NCBI RefSeq assembly: GCF_021341785.1
Contig: NZ_JAJTTF010000015.1
Span: 1-64,000 of the forward strand
Source: Microbacterium sp. Au-Mic1
Lineage (GTDB): Bacteria; Actinomycetota; Actinomycetes; Actinomycetales; Microbacteriaceae
DNA length: 64,000 bases
Direction of reading: 5' to 3'
Positions 8,763 to 16,880 of this stretch are shown here, piece by piece. Position 1 is the first letter of the stretch, and every line of letters starts with the position of its first letter. The position numbers and the translations under genes are program-made. The notes beneath the pieces are model-generated. The model had not been told where the DNA came from. It was given only the letters and a program-made list of their open reading frames with translations, and ran no database searches.

Positions 8763-9610
8763 CCGCCTTCCTGTTCACCGTCGTCGGCGTTTTCGGTCTG
8801 GCCATCGGATCGTTTCTCAACGTCGTCGCCTACCGCGTGCCGGCCGGGATCTCCCTCATGCGGGAGAGCCGGTGCCCGGAATGCGATGCCCCTATCCGGT
8901 GGTGGCAGAACGTGCCGGTCGTGTCGTGGGTCGCGTTGCGAGGAAGGTGCGCGAACTGCGCGGCTCCGATCAGCGGGCGGTATGCGGTCGTCGAGGCGCT
9001 CACAGGTGTGGCGTTCATTGCGGTGGCGTGGTGGGCCCTTCGTGTCGCCGCGCTCGCTCGGGGACCGGAGACGGGCGGGCCCGTGATGGCGGCGGTCACG
9101 GATCCGGTCTTCTGGATCGTCCTCGCGGCCTTCCTCTACTTCGCGGCGGTCTCGATTGTGCTGACCCTCATCGATCTCGACACGAAGCGGCTGCCGAACT
9201 CGATCGTGCTGCCGAGCGTCGTCGTCGGCATCGTTCTGTTGGCACTCGCGGCAGCGGTCGGCGGTGGATGGCTGGCGTTCCTGCGAGCGCTGGGCGGCGG
9301 GGCGATCCTCTACGCGTTCTACTTCATCGTGCGGGCGGTCAGCCCGCGCGGGATGGGCGGGGGCGACGTCAAGCTCGCCGCTCTCGTCGGGTTGTACCTC
9401 GGCTGGGTCGGCTGGGCGACACTCGCCGTCGGCGCGTTCGCAGCGTTTCTGTTCGGTGGGCTGTTCGGTGTTGCGCTGATCCTGCTTCGCCGAGCGAAAC
9501 GCAAGACGGCGATCCCGTACGGGCCGTGGATGATCGCGGGTGCCTGGGCTGGGATCGCTGTGGGCGAGCCGATCGGCCGCTGGTATGTCGGAATGCTGGG
9601 ACTGAGCTGA
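8759..9610 (+). CDS. pilD: Prepilin peptidase / leader peptidase
   Basis: 283 residues. The N-terminal domain begins GLAIGSFLNVVAYRVP and carries two CxxC pairs (CPEC, CANC), the zinc-binding cytoplasmic loop of bifunctional prepilin peptidases. The membrane aspartyl protease core shows Asp in TLIDLDTKRLPN and the GxGD-type motif GMGGGDVKLAAL. Predicted polytopic inner-membrane enzyme that cleaves the leaders of the four upstream pilin-like proteins. ATGA overlap with the preceding gene. Confidence 0.94.
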   Translation: MTAFLFTVVGVFGLAIGSFLNVVAYRVPAGISLMRESRCPECDAPIRWWQNVPVVSWVALRGRCANCAAPISGRYAVVEALTGVAFIAVAWWALRVAALARGPETGGPVMAAVTDPVFWIVLAAFLYFAAVSIVLTLIDLDTKRLPNSIVLPSVVVGIVLLALAAAVGGGWLAFLRALGGGAILYAFYFIVRAVSPRGMGGGDVKLAALVGLYLGWVGWATLAVGAFAAFLFGGLFGVALILLRRAKRKTAIPYGPWMIAGAWAGIAVGEPIGRWYVGMLGLS

Positions 9611-9656
9611 ATCTGCCTTGGGGGCAGGGGCAGCGCTGGGGACTTGGGGAGAGAAC

Positions 9657-10700
9657 ATGGCGAGATCGCATGTCGGTGTGGAGATCACCGAAGAGAGCGT
9701 GCGCGCGGTGGAGGTGTCGGTCGAGCGCCAACCGCAGGTGGTCGCGTACGGCGAGGTAGCGCTGCCCCCCGACGCTGCGCACGACTCCGAGGTACTGGAC
9801 CAGGGAGCAGTGGCCACCGCGATCCGCGAGTTGTGGGGCATGGCGAGGATCCATGCGAAGTCCGCCACGCTGGGCATCGCCAATCGACGCGTTCTCGTGC
9901 GCGAGCACAGCACGCCGGTGATGGCTCCGGACCTGCTGCGCCAGGCACTCCCGTTCCAGGTGCAGGACCTGTTGCCGGTGCCCGTGGCGCAGGCCGTGCT
10001 CGACTACTACCCGACGTCGCAGCAGGGGGACCAACTGCACGGCCTGCTCGTCGCGGCCGTCTCCTCGACGATCGAAGACATGATCGCGGCCTTCTCGCGC
10101 GCCAAGATCCGCATCGACGGCGTCGACCTCTCCGCGTTCGGTCTTGCCCGCGCAGCGTCGCGCATCGCACCCGAAGGCACAGTCGCGGCGGTACACGTCG
10201 GCGACCACACCACGCAGATCGTGATCCTGCGAAACGGCATCCCCGACTTCGTACGGATCACGCCTGTCGACCTGGAAACCCTCGCGGTGCGCCGCAGAAA
10301 CGCGCAGATCGCGCCCGAAGACGGCACGTTCGTCGCGGCACGAGTGGACCCCACCCGTATCGCCGCCGAGGAGCTGGTGGGCGCTGCGGGCATCGTCCCC
10401 ATGGGGGCGCTGCGTTCCGACGCCGGCAACAGGCCCGTCGTGGAGGCGATCGGGCGCATCCGAAGCACCTTGGCCTTCTACCTGAACAGGGAGAACGCCC
10501 CGCAGATCGATCAGGTTCTCATGACGGGAGCGGGCATCGCTGTCGATGGTCTGGCCCAGGCGCTTGCCGGTGCGATCGACGCCGCGGTGCGCACCGTCGT
10601 GCTTCACGATGTGCTGCCGCTCCAAGGCGCTGACCCGACGGGAGATCTCGCTCTGAATCTCGTGAGTACTGCAGGACTCGCCCTCGGAAAGGACCGCTGA
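9657..10700 (+). CDS. pilM: Type IV pilus assembly protein PilM
   Basis: 347 residues from ATG 9657, preceded by GGGGAGAG; an earlier in-frame ATG at 9618 lacks a site. It has the actin-like fold of PilM/FtsA relatives: VGVEITEESVRAVEV (phosphate 1), VAAVHVGDHTTQIVILRNG (phosphate 2) and LMTGAGIAVDGL (adenosine motif). PilM sits on the cytoplasmic face and binds the N-terminal tail of PilN. The stop overlaps the pilN start (TGATG). Confidence 0.88.
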   Translation: MARSHVGVEITEESVRAVEVSVERQPQVVAYGEVALPPDAAHDSEVLDQGAVATAIRELWGMARIHAKSATLGIANRRVLVREHSTPVMAPDLLRQALPFQVQDLLPVPVAQAVLDYYPTSQQGDQLHGLLVAAVSSTIEDMIAAFSRAKIRIDGVDLSAFGLARAASRIAPEGTVAAVHVGDHTTQIVILRNGIPDFVRITPVDLETLAVRRRNAQIAPEDGTFVAARVDPTRIAAEELVGAAGIVPMGALRSDAGNRPVVEAIGRIRSTLAFYLNRENAPQIDQVLMTGAGIAVDGLAQALAGAIDAAVRTVVLHDVLPLQGADPTGDLALNLVSTAGLALGKDR

Positions 10701-11371
10701 TGGCTCGTATCGCCGCCGTGACCCCGGGCGGCCCTCCCCGGGTCGATCTGCTGCCCCGCTCGGAGGTCGAGCGCCGCGAACGCGACGCGCTCAGTCGCAC
10801 CTGGGTGCGCGTGGGCCTTCTCGCGATCCTGCTCGCTGTCGCCCTCATCGCCGGAGCGTTCGCCGTGAATCTGTTCGCGCAACAGAGACTCGCTGCTGAG
10901 CAGGATCGGTCGAATCAGCTGATCGGGCAGATCGCCGGCCTTTCCGACGTCAGCAACGCGCTGAAGACCGAGGCCGACCTCACTCAGTTCCGTGCTGACG
11001 CGATGGGTTCCGACCTGTCGTGGGCGGGGATCTTCGATCGGATCCGCAGCAGCCTTCCGCCCGACACGAACCTCACCGGATTCGAGCTCACGCCAGGTTC
11101 CGCCCCGGTCGCAGGTGCTGATGCGAAAACCACGGAGAAGGCCGCGAAGTCCGCAGTCGGGCTCACGGGAACCCTCACGCTCGACAGTGGCACTGCGCTC
11201 GACCTCGGCGCCTATGTGCGGAGCTTGCGCACAGTCCAGGGCGTGCTCACGGCCGATGCGAACTCCACGACCTCGGGCTCGACCGCCGCGGGCCGGTTCA
11301 CCTACAAGGTCGACGTCACGTTCGACCAGACCGTTTACTCCGGCGACTACGCCAAGGAGGTGACGAAGTGA
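10700..11371 (+). CDS. pilN: Type IV pilus alignment protein PilN-like
   Basis: 223 residues. The short N-terminal tail contains PRVDLLPRSEVERR, the equivalent of the NLLP motif that docks on PilM. A single membrane helix follows (VGLLAILLAVALIAGAFAVN), then a coiled-coil region and a small alpha/beta domain. Overlaps pilM by 1 nt and pilO by 4 nt (GTGA), so the alignment subcomplex is co-translated. Confidence 0.82.
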   Translation: MARIAAVTPGGPPRVDLLPRSEVERRERDALSRTWVRVGLLAILLAVALIAGAFAVNLFAQQRLAAEQDRSNQLIGQIAGLSDVSNALKTEADLTQFRADAMGSDLSWAGIFDRIRSSLPPDTNLTGFELTPGSAPVAGADAKTTEKAAKSAVGLTGTLTLDSGTALDLGAYVRSLRTVQGVLTADANSTTSGSTAAGRFTYKVDVTFDQTVYSGDYAKEVTK

Positions 11372-12141
11372 CCAAGTCGCTCATCAACCTCATCGGCGCC
11401 CTTGTCGCCGCCGTGATCGTCGTGCTCGCGGTCGTCTTCGGAGTCCTGCCGCTCCTCGGCCAGGCGTTCTCCGCGTTCGGCGACACCGCGCAGGCCGGAG
11501 TCACCAACACGGCCTACGAGTCGCAGATCACCGCTCTGCAGAAGGAGAAAGCGCGCAAGAGCGAGATCGACGCTGCGGTGCAGGATCTGCGGACCCAGAT
11601 TCCGGCAGTGCCCGACCTCGATCGCGCGTTCGATGTGATCGCTGGATCCGCACAGGCGTCCGGTGTGGTGATCACCACCATCGTCCGGGAGGACCTCGCG
11701 ACCTACGCACCGCGCACTGCGCCCGTTCCCGCAGGCCCGGGCTCCGCGGCGGCGGCCAAGGCGAAGGCGGCACCTCAGCCGACACCGCAGCCCACGGGGC
11801 CGTCGGGACCGGTGGCGCAGGCCGACAACACCGCCGCGCAGGCCGGCAACGCCGCGAATCAGACGTCGCAAGCGGCAGGCGCGAACGGAACCGGCTCGGC
11901 CAGCGCCAACGCCTCAGCCAGCCCTGCGGTCGACACGCGACAGCAGATCCCGCTCACCGTCACCGCCACAGCCGCCGACATGAGTGCCGTGCAGACATTC
12001 CTCGACGGGCTGCGCGGATCGGGCCGTCTCCTGGGTGTCGACAAGGTGGAGGTTCAAGGCGGCAACGGCAACCTGACCGTCACTCTCACCTTGCTCGCAT
12101 TCGTAGCCTCCGACAACAGCGCATCGGGAGCGTCGAAATGA
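11368..12141 (+). CDS. pilO: Type IV pilus alignment protein PilO-like
   Basis: 257 residues from GTG 11368 inside the pilN stop. One N-terminal membrane helix (LVAAVIVVLAVVFGVLPLL), a coiled coil (ESQITALQKEKARKSEIDAA), a split alpha/beta domain, and between its halves a low-complexity Ala/Gln/Pro/Asn linker at about 120-188 that is much longer than in PilO of Gram-negative bacteria. The second half (LTVTATAADMSAVQTFLDGL) matches the PilO fold. Function inferred from position between pilN and pilT. Confidence 0.75.
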   Translation: MTKSLINLIGALVAAVIVVLAVVFGVLPLLGQAFSAFGDTAQAGVTNTAYESQITALQKEKARKSEIDAAVQDLRTQIPAVPDLDRAFDVIAGSAQASGVVITTIVREDLATYAPRTAPVPAGPGSAAAAKAKAAPQPTPQPTGPSGPVAQADNTAAQAGNAANQTSQAAGANGTGSASANASASPAVDTRQQIPLTVTATAADMSAVQTFLDGLRGSGRLLGVDKVEVQGGNGNLTVTLTLLAFVASDNSASGASK

Positions 12142-13277
12142 GCGCCGCGGAGCTCACTCGGGTCCTCACGATCGGCGCGAGAGCCGGAGCCAGCGACGTG
12201 CACGTCACCGCGGGGTTCCCGCCGCTCATGCGGGTGGACGGCGACCTCGTTCCCGTGCCCGGTCATGAGCATGCACTCAGTCACGACTGGGTCGAACAGG
12301 CCGCGTACGACCTGATGAACAACGCGCAGCGGGAGGAGTTCGCCTCTCGGCACGAGGTCGACCTGGCACATGCCTCCGATGGGGTCGGCCGATTCCGTGT
12401 GAACGTCTTCCGTCAGCTCGGCGACATCGCCATGGCGCTGCGATACATCCCCGACAGGGTGTTCAGTCTGGAAGAACTCGGCGCCCCGGCGATCGCACGC
12501 GATCTCGCCCTCCGCCCTCGGGGACTCGTGCTTCTCACAGGCCCGACCGGATCCGGCAAGTCGACGACACTCACCGCAATGGTCGACATCGTCAACAACA
12601 CCCGGCCCGTGCACGTCGTCACCATCGAGGATCCGATCGAGTTCCATCACACCAGCAACCGCGCTCTCATCCACCAGCGCGAAGTCGGATCCGACACGGA
12701 GTCGTTCGCTGAAGCCCTGCGTCGGGTGCTGCGGCAGGATCCCGACGTGATCCTGGTCGGAGAGTTGCGCGACCCGGAGTCGATCTCCACTGCCCTGTCC
12801 GCCGCCGAGACCGGCCACCTCGTGCTCTCCACCCTGCACACCCAGGGCGCGGCGAAGTCGGTGAACCGCATCGTCGACGTGTTCCCCGCCGATCAGCAGC
12901 ACCAGATCCGTACTCAGCTCGGCGACACGCTGCAGGGCATCATCAGCCAGACTCTGCTGCCGCGCGCGCAGACCGCGGGCCGCACGATCGCGACCGAGGT
13001 GCTCATCAACACCCCCGCTGTCGCGAACCTGATCCGCGAGGGTCAGGTGTCACAGCTGTACTCGACGATGCAGGCGAGCCAGGCGGTCGGCATGCACACC
13101 CTGGACCAGGATCTGCGTCGCCTCGTCGCCGACGGGCTCATCGCCGCACATGTGGCGCGGTCCTTCGCGGTCGACCCGCGTTCGCTCGACGGCGTCCACA
13201 TCAAGCCTGCCGAGATCGACGCCGAATCGTGGTCGGCTCACGCGGGCGGTTCGCAACTCGAGGAATGGGGATCCTGA
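12138..13277 (+). CDS. pilT: Type IV pilus retraction ATPase PilT
   Basis: 379 residues. Walker A GPTGSGKSTTL, Asp box (THVVTIEDPIEF-like VVTIEDPIEF), Walker B (PDVILVGELRD) and His box (GHLVLSTLHT). The C-terminal retraction motif AVANLIREGQVSQL corresponds to the AIRNLIRE signature that separates PilT from PilB, so retraction is predicted. Hexameric cytoplasmic ATPase. ATGA overlap with pilO and 1-nt overlap with pilC. Confidence 0.93.
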   Translation: MSAAELTRVLTIGARAGASDVHVTAGFPPLMRVDGDLVPVPGHEHALSHDWVEQAAYDLMNNAQREEFASRHEVDLAHASDGVGRFRVNVFRQLGDIAMALRYIPDRVFSLEELGAPAIARDLALRPRGLVLLTGPTGSGKSTTLTAMVDIVNNTRPVHVVTIEDPIEFHHTSNRALIHQREVGSDTESFAEALRRVLRQDPDVILVGELRDPESISTALSAAETGHLVLSTLHTQGAAKSVNRIVDVFPADQQHQIRTQLGDTLQGIISQTLLPRAQTAGRTIATEVLINTPAVANLIREGQVSQLYSTMQASQAVGMHTLDQDLRRLVADGLIAAHVARSFAVDPRSLDGVHIKPAEIDAESWSAHAGGSQLEEWGS

Positions 13278-14515
13278 TGGCCGGCGTGCAGGAGTACGAG
13301 TACCAGGCGCTCGATGTCGCCTCGGCTCGCACCGTCAAAGGATCGATGGACGCGTCCAGCGACAGCGCAGTCGCCGCCAAGCTGCGGGCACAGGGGCTCA
13401 CGCCGCTGCATGTCGCACCCGTCGCGAAGACGGGTCTGCACCGGGAGATCTCATTGCCGTCGCTGCGCAGAGGCGTCTCTGCGAAGACCCTCGCGATCTT
13501 CTCACGGCAGATGGCGGCGCTCATCAACGCCGGGCTGCCGCTGCTGCGCACCCTCACCGTGCTGGCTGAGCAGGCCGACGACAAGAAGCTGCAGCAGGTG
13601 CTGGTCATCGTGCAGGCCGACGTCGAGTCCGGGTCCTCGCTGTCCGCGTCGATGGCCCGGCATCCGCAGGTGTTCCCGCCGCTCATGGTGTCGATCATCC
13701 GCGTCGGCGAGGCCGGCGGTTTCCTCGGCAAGGCACTCACCTCGATCGCCGAGACCTACCAGAAGCAGGCCGACCTGCACGCGAAGATCCGAGCTGCGAC
13801 GACTTATCCGCTCGTCGTGCTGATCATCGCGATCCTCGGTGTGACCGCGATGCTGATCTTCGTCGTGCCGGTGTTCAAGAACATGTTCGATGGCCTGGGC
13901 ACGAGCCTGCCGCTCCCGACTCAGATCCTGGTCACGGTCTCCGAGAACATGAGATGGATCGCACCCGCCGTCGCGGTGGTCGCGATCATCGTGTGGATCT
14001 GGTGGGCCCGCAACCGCTACACCGATGCCTACCGCAAGGTGGTGGATCCGTTCCTGCTGAAGCTGCCGATCTTCGGCAAGTTGCTGACCAAGATGGCCGT
14101 GGCGCGCTTCACCCGCAACCTGTCCATGATGCTCGACGCGGGCGTGCCGATCATCCAGGCGCTGTCGATCGTCGGCCAGGCGTCGAACAACTGGAAGATC
14201 GAGCAGACCGTGCGCGACATCCAGGAGTCGATCCGCGGCGGGCGCTCGTTCGCGGCGCCGCTGGCCGCGGCCGAGGTGTTCCCGCCCATGGTGTCGCAGA
14301 TGGTCGCGGTCGGTGAGGAGTCGGGCACGCTCGCCGAGATGCTCGCCAGCATCGCCGACTTCTACGAGGACGAGGTCGAGACCGCCACCGAGCAGTTGTC
14401 GTCGCTCATCGAACCCGTGCTGATCGTCGGCCTCGGCGTCGTCATCGGCGGCATGGTGATCTCGCTCTACCTGCCGATCTTCACCCTCTACGGCGACCTG
14501 GCCAAGCAGCACTGA
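13277..14515 (+). CDS. pilC: Type IV pilus inner-membrane platform protein PilC
   Basis: 412 residues from ATG 13277, preceded by GAGGAATGGGG. It has the two tandem GspF domains: FSRQMAALINAGLPLLRTL and FTRNLSMMLDAGVPIIQAL, each followed by VGEAGGFL or VGEESGTL. Three membrane segments are visible (VVLIIAILGVTAMLIFVVPV, AVAVVAIIVWIWW and the C-terminal VGLGVVIGGMVISLYLPIF). It is the platform through which PilB and PilT drive assembly and disassembly. Last gene of the pilus operon; converges on pilB. Confidence 0.95.
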   Translation: MAGVQEYEYQALDVASARTVKGSMDASSDSAVAAKLRAQGLTPLHVAPVAKTGLHREISLPSLRRGVSAKTLAIFSRQMAALINAGLPLLRTLTVLAEQADDKKLQQVLVIVQADVESGSSLSASMARHPQVFPPLMVSIIRVGEAGGFLGKALTSIAETYQKQADLHAKIRAATTYPLVVLIIAILGVTAMLIFVVPVFKNMFDGLGTSLPLPTQILVTVSENMRWIAPAVAVVAIIVWIWWARNRYTDAYRKVVDPFLLKLPIFGKLLTKMAVARFTRNLSMMLDAGVPIIQALSIVGQASNNWKIEQTVRDIQESIRGGRSFAAPLAAAEVFPPMVSQMVAVGEESGTLAEMLASIADFYEDEVETATEQLSSLIEPVLIVGLGVVIGGMVISLYLPIFTLYGDLAKQH

Positions 14516-14520
14516 ACGGG

Positions 14521-14551
14521 CTCGGTGCGCGCCTCCGGGCGTCACACCGAG
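14521..14551. terminator. Bidirectional hairpin between pilC and pilB
   Basis: CTCGGTG at 14521 pairs with CACCGAG ending at 14551; an inner GCGCC/GGGCG stem extends it. It overlaps the last codons of pilB and could end both convergent transcripts. Confidence 0.5.
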
Positions 14552-16212
14552 ACGCGCAGCACCTCTTCGATCGTGGTGATGCCCTGGGCGACCTTGGCCC
14601 AGCCGTCGTCGCGCAGCGGAATCATCCCCTGCTCCAGGGAGATCTCGCGCAGCTCGCCGCCCGTCGCGCGGCCCACGAGCGCCTGCTCGATGCGGTCGGT
14701 GACCTCCATCGCCTCATGCAGCGCGACCCGGCCGCGATAGCCGGTGCTGGAACACGCCGTGCACCCCACGGCGCGGAACACGGTGGCGTCGTCGATGAGG
14801 TCGAGCGGCATGCCGACGGCCTCGAGCATCGCCCGGTCGTCGTCGATCGGCTGGCGGCACTTGGTGCACAGCCGGCGCGCGAGCCGCTGCGCGATCACCG
14901 CGCTCAGCGCCGTCGCCACGAGGAAGGGCTCGGTGCCGATCTCGACCAGCCGGGTCAGCGCGCTCGGGGCATCGTTGGTGTGCAGGGTCGACAGCACGAG
15001 GTGGCCGGTCAGGGCGGCCTCGATCGAGATCGCCGCCGTCTCGCGGTCGCGGATCTCACCGACCAGCACCACATCCGGATCGGCGCGCAGGATCGACCGC
15101 AGCGCCGTCGCGAACGTGAGCCCGGCCCGCGGGTTGACCTGGATCTGATTGATGTCCGGGATCCGGTATTCGACGGGATCCTCGACCGTGATCACATTCA
15201 CGCGCGGATTCGCCACCGCCCGCAGCGCCGTGTACAGCGTCGTGGACTTGCCGGATCCGGTCGGTCCGGTCACCAGCACCATGCCGTGCGGGCGGGAGAT
15301 CGCCTGCGTGAAGCGCTCGGCATTGGTCTCCGAGAACAGCAGATCCGACATCAGCATCACCTGGCCGCTATTGTCGAGGATGCGCATCACGATCTTCTCG
15401 CCCCACACCGTCGGCAGCGTGGCCACGCGCAGGTCGACGCTGCGGCCCTCGTGCAGCACCGAGATGCGGCCGTCCTGCGGCACCCGCTTCTCGGCGATGT
15501 CGATCGACGACATGATCTTCAGCCGCGAGATGACGCCGTCCTGGATGCTGCGGTCGGCGCGCTGCATCTCGTGCAGGACGCCGTCGATGCGGAACCGCAC
15601 CGTGAGCCGGTGCTCGCCGGGTTCGATGTGGATGTCGCTCGCACGGTCGTTGATGGCCTGCGTGATGAGCAGGTTCACGAACCGCACGACGGGCGCATCG
15701 GCGTCCTGATCGTCGAGCTGCTCCGTGAAGACGATGTGCGAGGAGGATCCGGATGCCTCGCCGATCTGCTCGGACAGGTCGGTGAGCTCCTCATCCGAGC
15801 GCAGGAACCGCTCGAACGCCTGGTTCAGCGCCTCGCCGGTGACCACGACCGGGCTCACCCGCAGATCCGTGATGCTGGCCACGTCGTCGAGCGCGATGAT
15901 GTCGGTCGGATCCAGCATCGCCACGGTCAGCTGGTCGCGGTACTGCCGCAGCGGCAGCAGCCGGTAGCGCCGGCACATCACACCCGGCACGAGCGCGATG
16001 ACCTCGGGATCCAGCGGGTACGAGCCGAGATCGACGTACGGCGTGCTCGTCGCGACCGAGACGGCCTCGGCCAGCTGCACCTCGCTCACCAGGCCGTGCC
16101 GCAACAGGTAGTCGGGCAAGGCGTCTCCGTCGCCCACCGCGGACATCGCGGAGTTCACATCCTCGGCGCGCGCAGCGCCGGTCAGCACGAGCATCTGCCC
16201 CAGACCACGCAT
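14542..16212 (-). CDS. pilB: Type IV pilus assembly ATPase PilB (GspE family)
   Basis: 556 residues from ATG 16212, chosen because GGGATGGGG lies 5 nt upstream. An in-frame ATG at 16257 overlaps a likely -10 element. An N-terminal GspE_N domain (GLVSEVQLAEAVSVATSTPYV) precedes the ATPase core with Walker A GPTGSGKSTTLY, ITVEDPVEY, Walker B DPDVVLVGEIRD and the tetracysteine zinc site CTKC...CTAC, a PilB/GspE hallmark. It supplies the assembly motor missing from the pilus operon. Unusually it lies on the opposite strand under its own promoter, so assembly and retraction motors could be regulated separately. Confidence 0.93.
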   Translation of the reverse strand: MRGLGQMLVLTGAARAEDVNSAMSAVGDGDALPDYLLRHGLVSEVQLAEAVSVATSTPYVDLGSYPLDPEVIALVPGVMCRRYRLLPLRQYRDQLTVAMLDPTDIIALDDVASITDLRVSPVVVTGEALNQAFERFLRSDEELTDLSEQIGEASGSSSHIVFTEQLDDQDADAPVVRFVNLLITQAINDRASDIHIEPGEHRLTVRFRIDGVLHEMQRADRSIQDGVISRLKIMSSIDIAEKRVPQDGRISVLHEGRSVDLRVATLPTVWGEKIVMRILDNSGQVMLMSDLLFSETNAERFTQAISRPHGMVLVTGPTGSGKSTTLYTALRAVANPRVNVITVEDPVEYRIPDINQIQVNPRAGLTFATALRSILRADPDVVLVGEIRDRETAAISIEAALTGHLVLSTLHTNDAPSALTRLVEIGTEPFLVATALSAVIAQRLARRLCTKCRQPIDDDRAMLEAVGMPLDLIDDATVFRAVGCTACSSTGYRGRVALHEAMEVTDRIEQALVGRATGGELREISLEQGMIPLRDDGWAKVAQGITTIEEVLRVSV

Positions 16213-16255
16213 GGGATCCCCATCCCGCGGCGCCCCAGACGCCGCTCCAATGCTC

Positions 16256-16261
16256 ATCCTA
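16256..16261 (-). promoter_or_regulatory. -10 element TAGGAT for pilB
   Basis: TAGGAT reads on the minus strand about 43 nt before the ATG at 16212 and overlaps the alternative ATG 16257, which argues for the downstream start. Confidence 0.4.
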
Positions 16262-16381
16262 GGGCCGCGCGGTTCGCCGCGACAGAGCGATATTCCGGTT
16301 CGCCGAGCGGATGCCGTGCGCGGCCGTCGCGGCGTCGCCCCGGGCGGTGTGCGGAGTCTTCCGGTGGACGCCGCGACGCAC

Positions 16382-16387
16382 GATAAT
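16382..16387 (+). promoter_or_regulatory. -10 element GATAAT, leaderless promoter
   Basis: GATAAT ends 6 nt before ATG 16394; no ribosome-binding site intervenes. Confidence 0.5.
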
Positions 16388-16393
16388 CGGCTC

Positions 16394-16822
16394 ATGCCCA
16401 CCGCATCCCGGACGATCGAGATCGCCGCACCCATCGAGACCGTCTTCGCCTTCTTCACCGATCCGAGCAAGGATCCGACCTGGCGCGGCGGTGTCACCGA
16501 GATGCGGGCGGAGGGGCAGCCTGCGGTGGGTGCGACGGTGCACCAGGTGATCGCGGGCCCCGGCGGCCGGCCCATCGACGCCGACATCCGGATCACCGAG
16601 TACACCGTGCCGAGCCGATACGCGTTCGCCACGATCGCGGGCCCGGTGCGCCCCCTCGGCAGCTACACGTTCGCCGAGGTCCCGAGCGGCTCGCTCGTCA
16701 CCTTCGAGCTGTCGGTCGAGCTGCGCGGCCTCAAGAAGCTGCTCATGGGCGGGCCCGTGCAGAAGAGCATGGACGGCGAGATGGCCGCCCTCGACAAGGC
16801 GAAGGCGCTCCTCGAGTCCTGA
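16394..16822 (+). CDS. SRPBCC-family (polyketide cyclase/START-like) protein
   Basis: 142 residues. The opening RTIEIAAPIETVFAFFTDPSKDPTWRGG is the SRPBCC hydrophobic-cavity fold signature, followed by regularly spaced beta strands (HQVIAGPGGRPIDADIRITE) and a C-terminal helix. Members bind small hydrophobic ligands or act as cyclases; no active-site residues identify a substrate. Single gene, divergent from pilB, with an apparent leaderless promoter. Confidence 0.8.
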   Translation: MPTASRTIEIAAPIETVFAFFTDPSKDPTWRGGVTEMRAEGQPAVGATVHQVIAGPGGRPIDADIRITEYTVPSRYAFATIAGPVRPLGSYTFAEVPSGSLVTFELSVELRGLKKLLMGGPVQKSMDGEMAALDKAKALLES

Positions 16823-16867
16823 CGTCCGCGGGCGACATCCTGCCTGCCCGATGTCGACGCGTCCGCA

Positions 16868-16873
16868 TAGGCT
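16868..16873 (+). promoter_or_regulatory. -10 element TAGGCT, leaderless peptidase promoter
   Basis: TAGGCT followed by 7 nt and then ATG 16881. Confidence 0.55.
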
Positions 16874-16880
16874 GGGCCTC

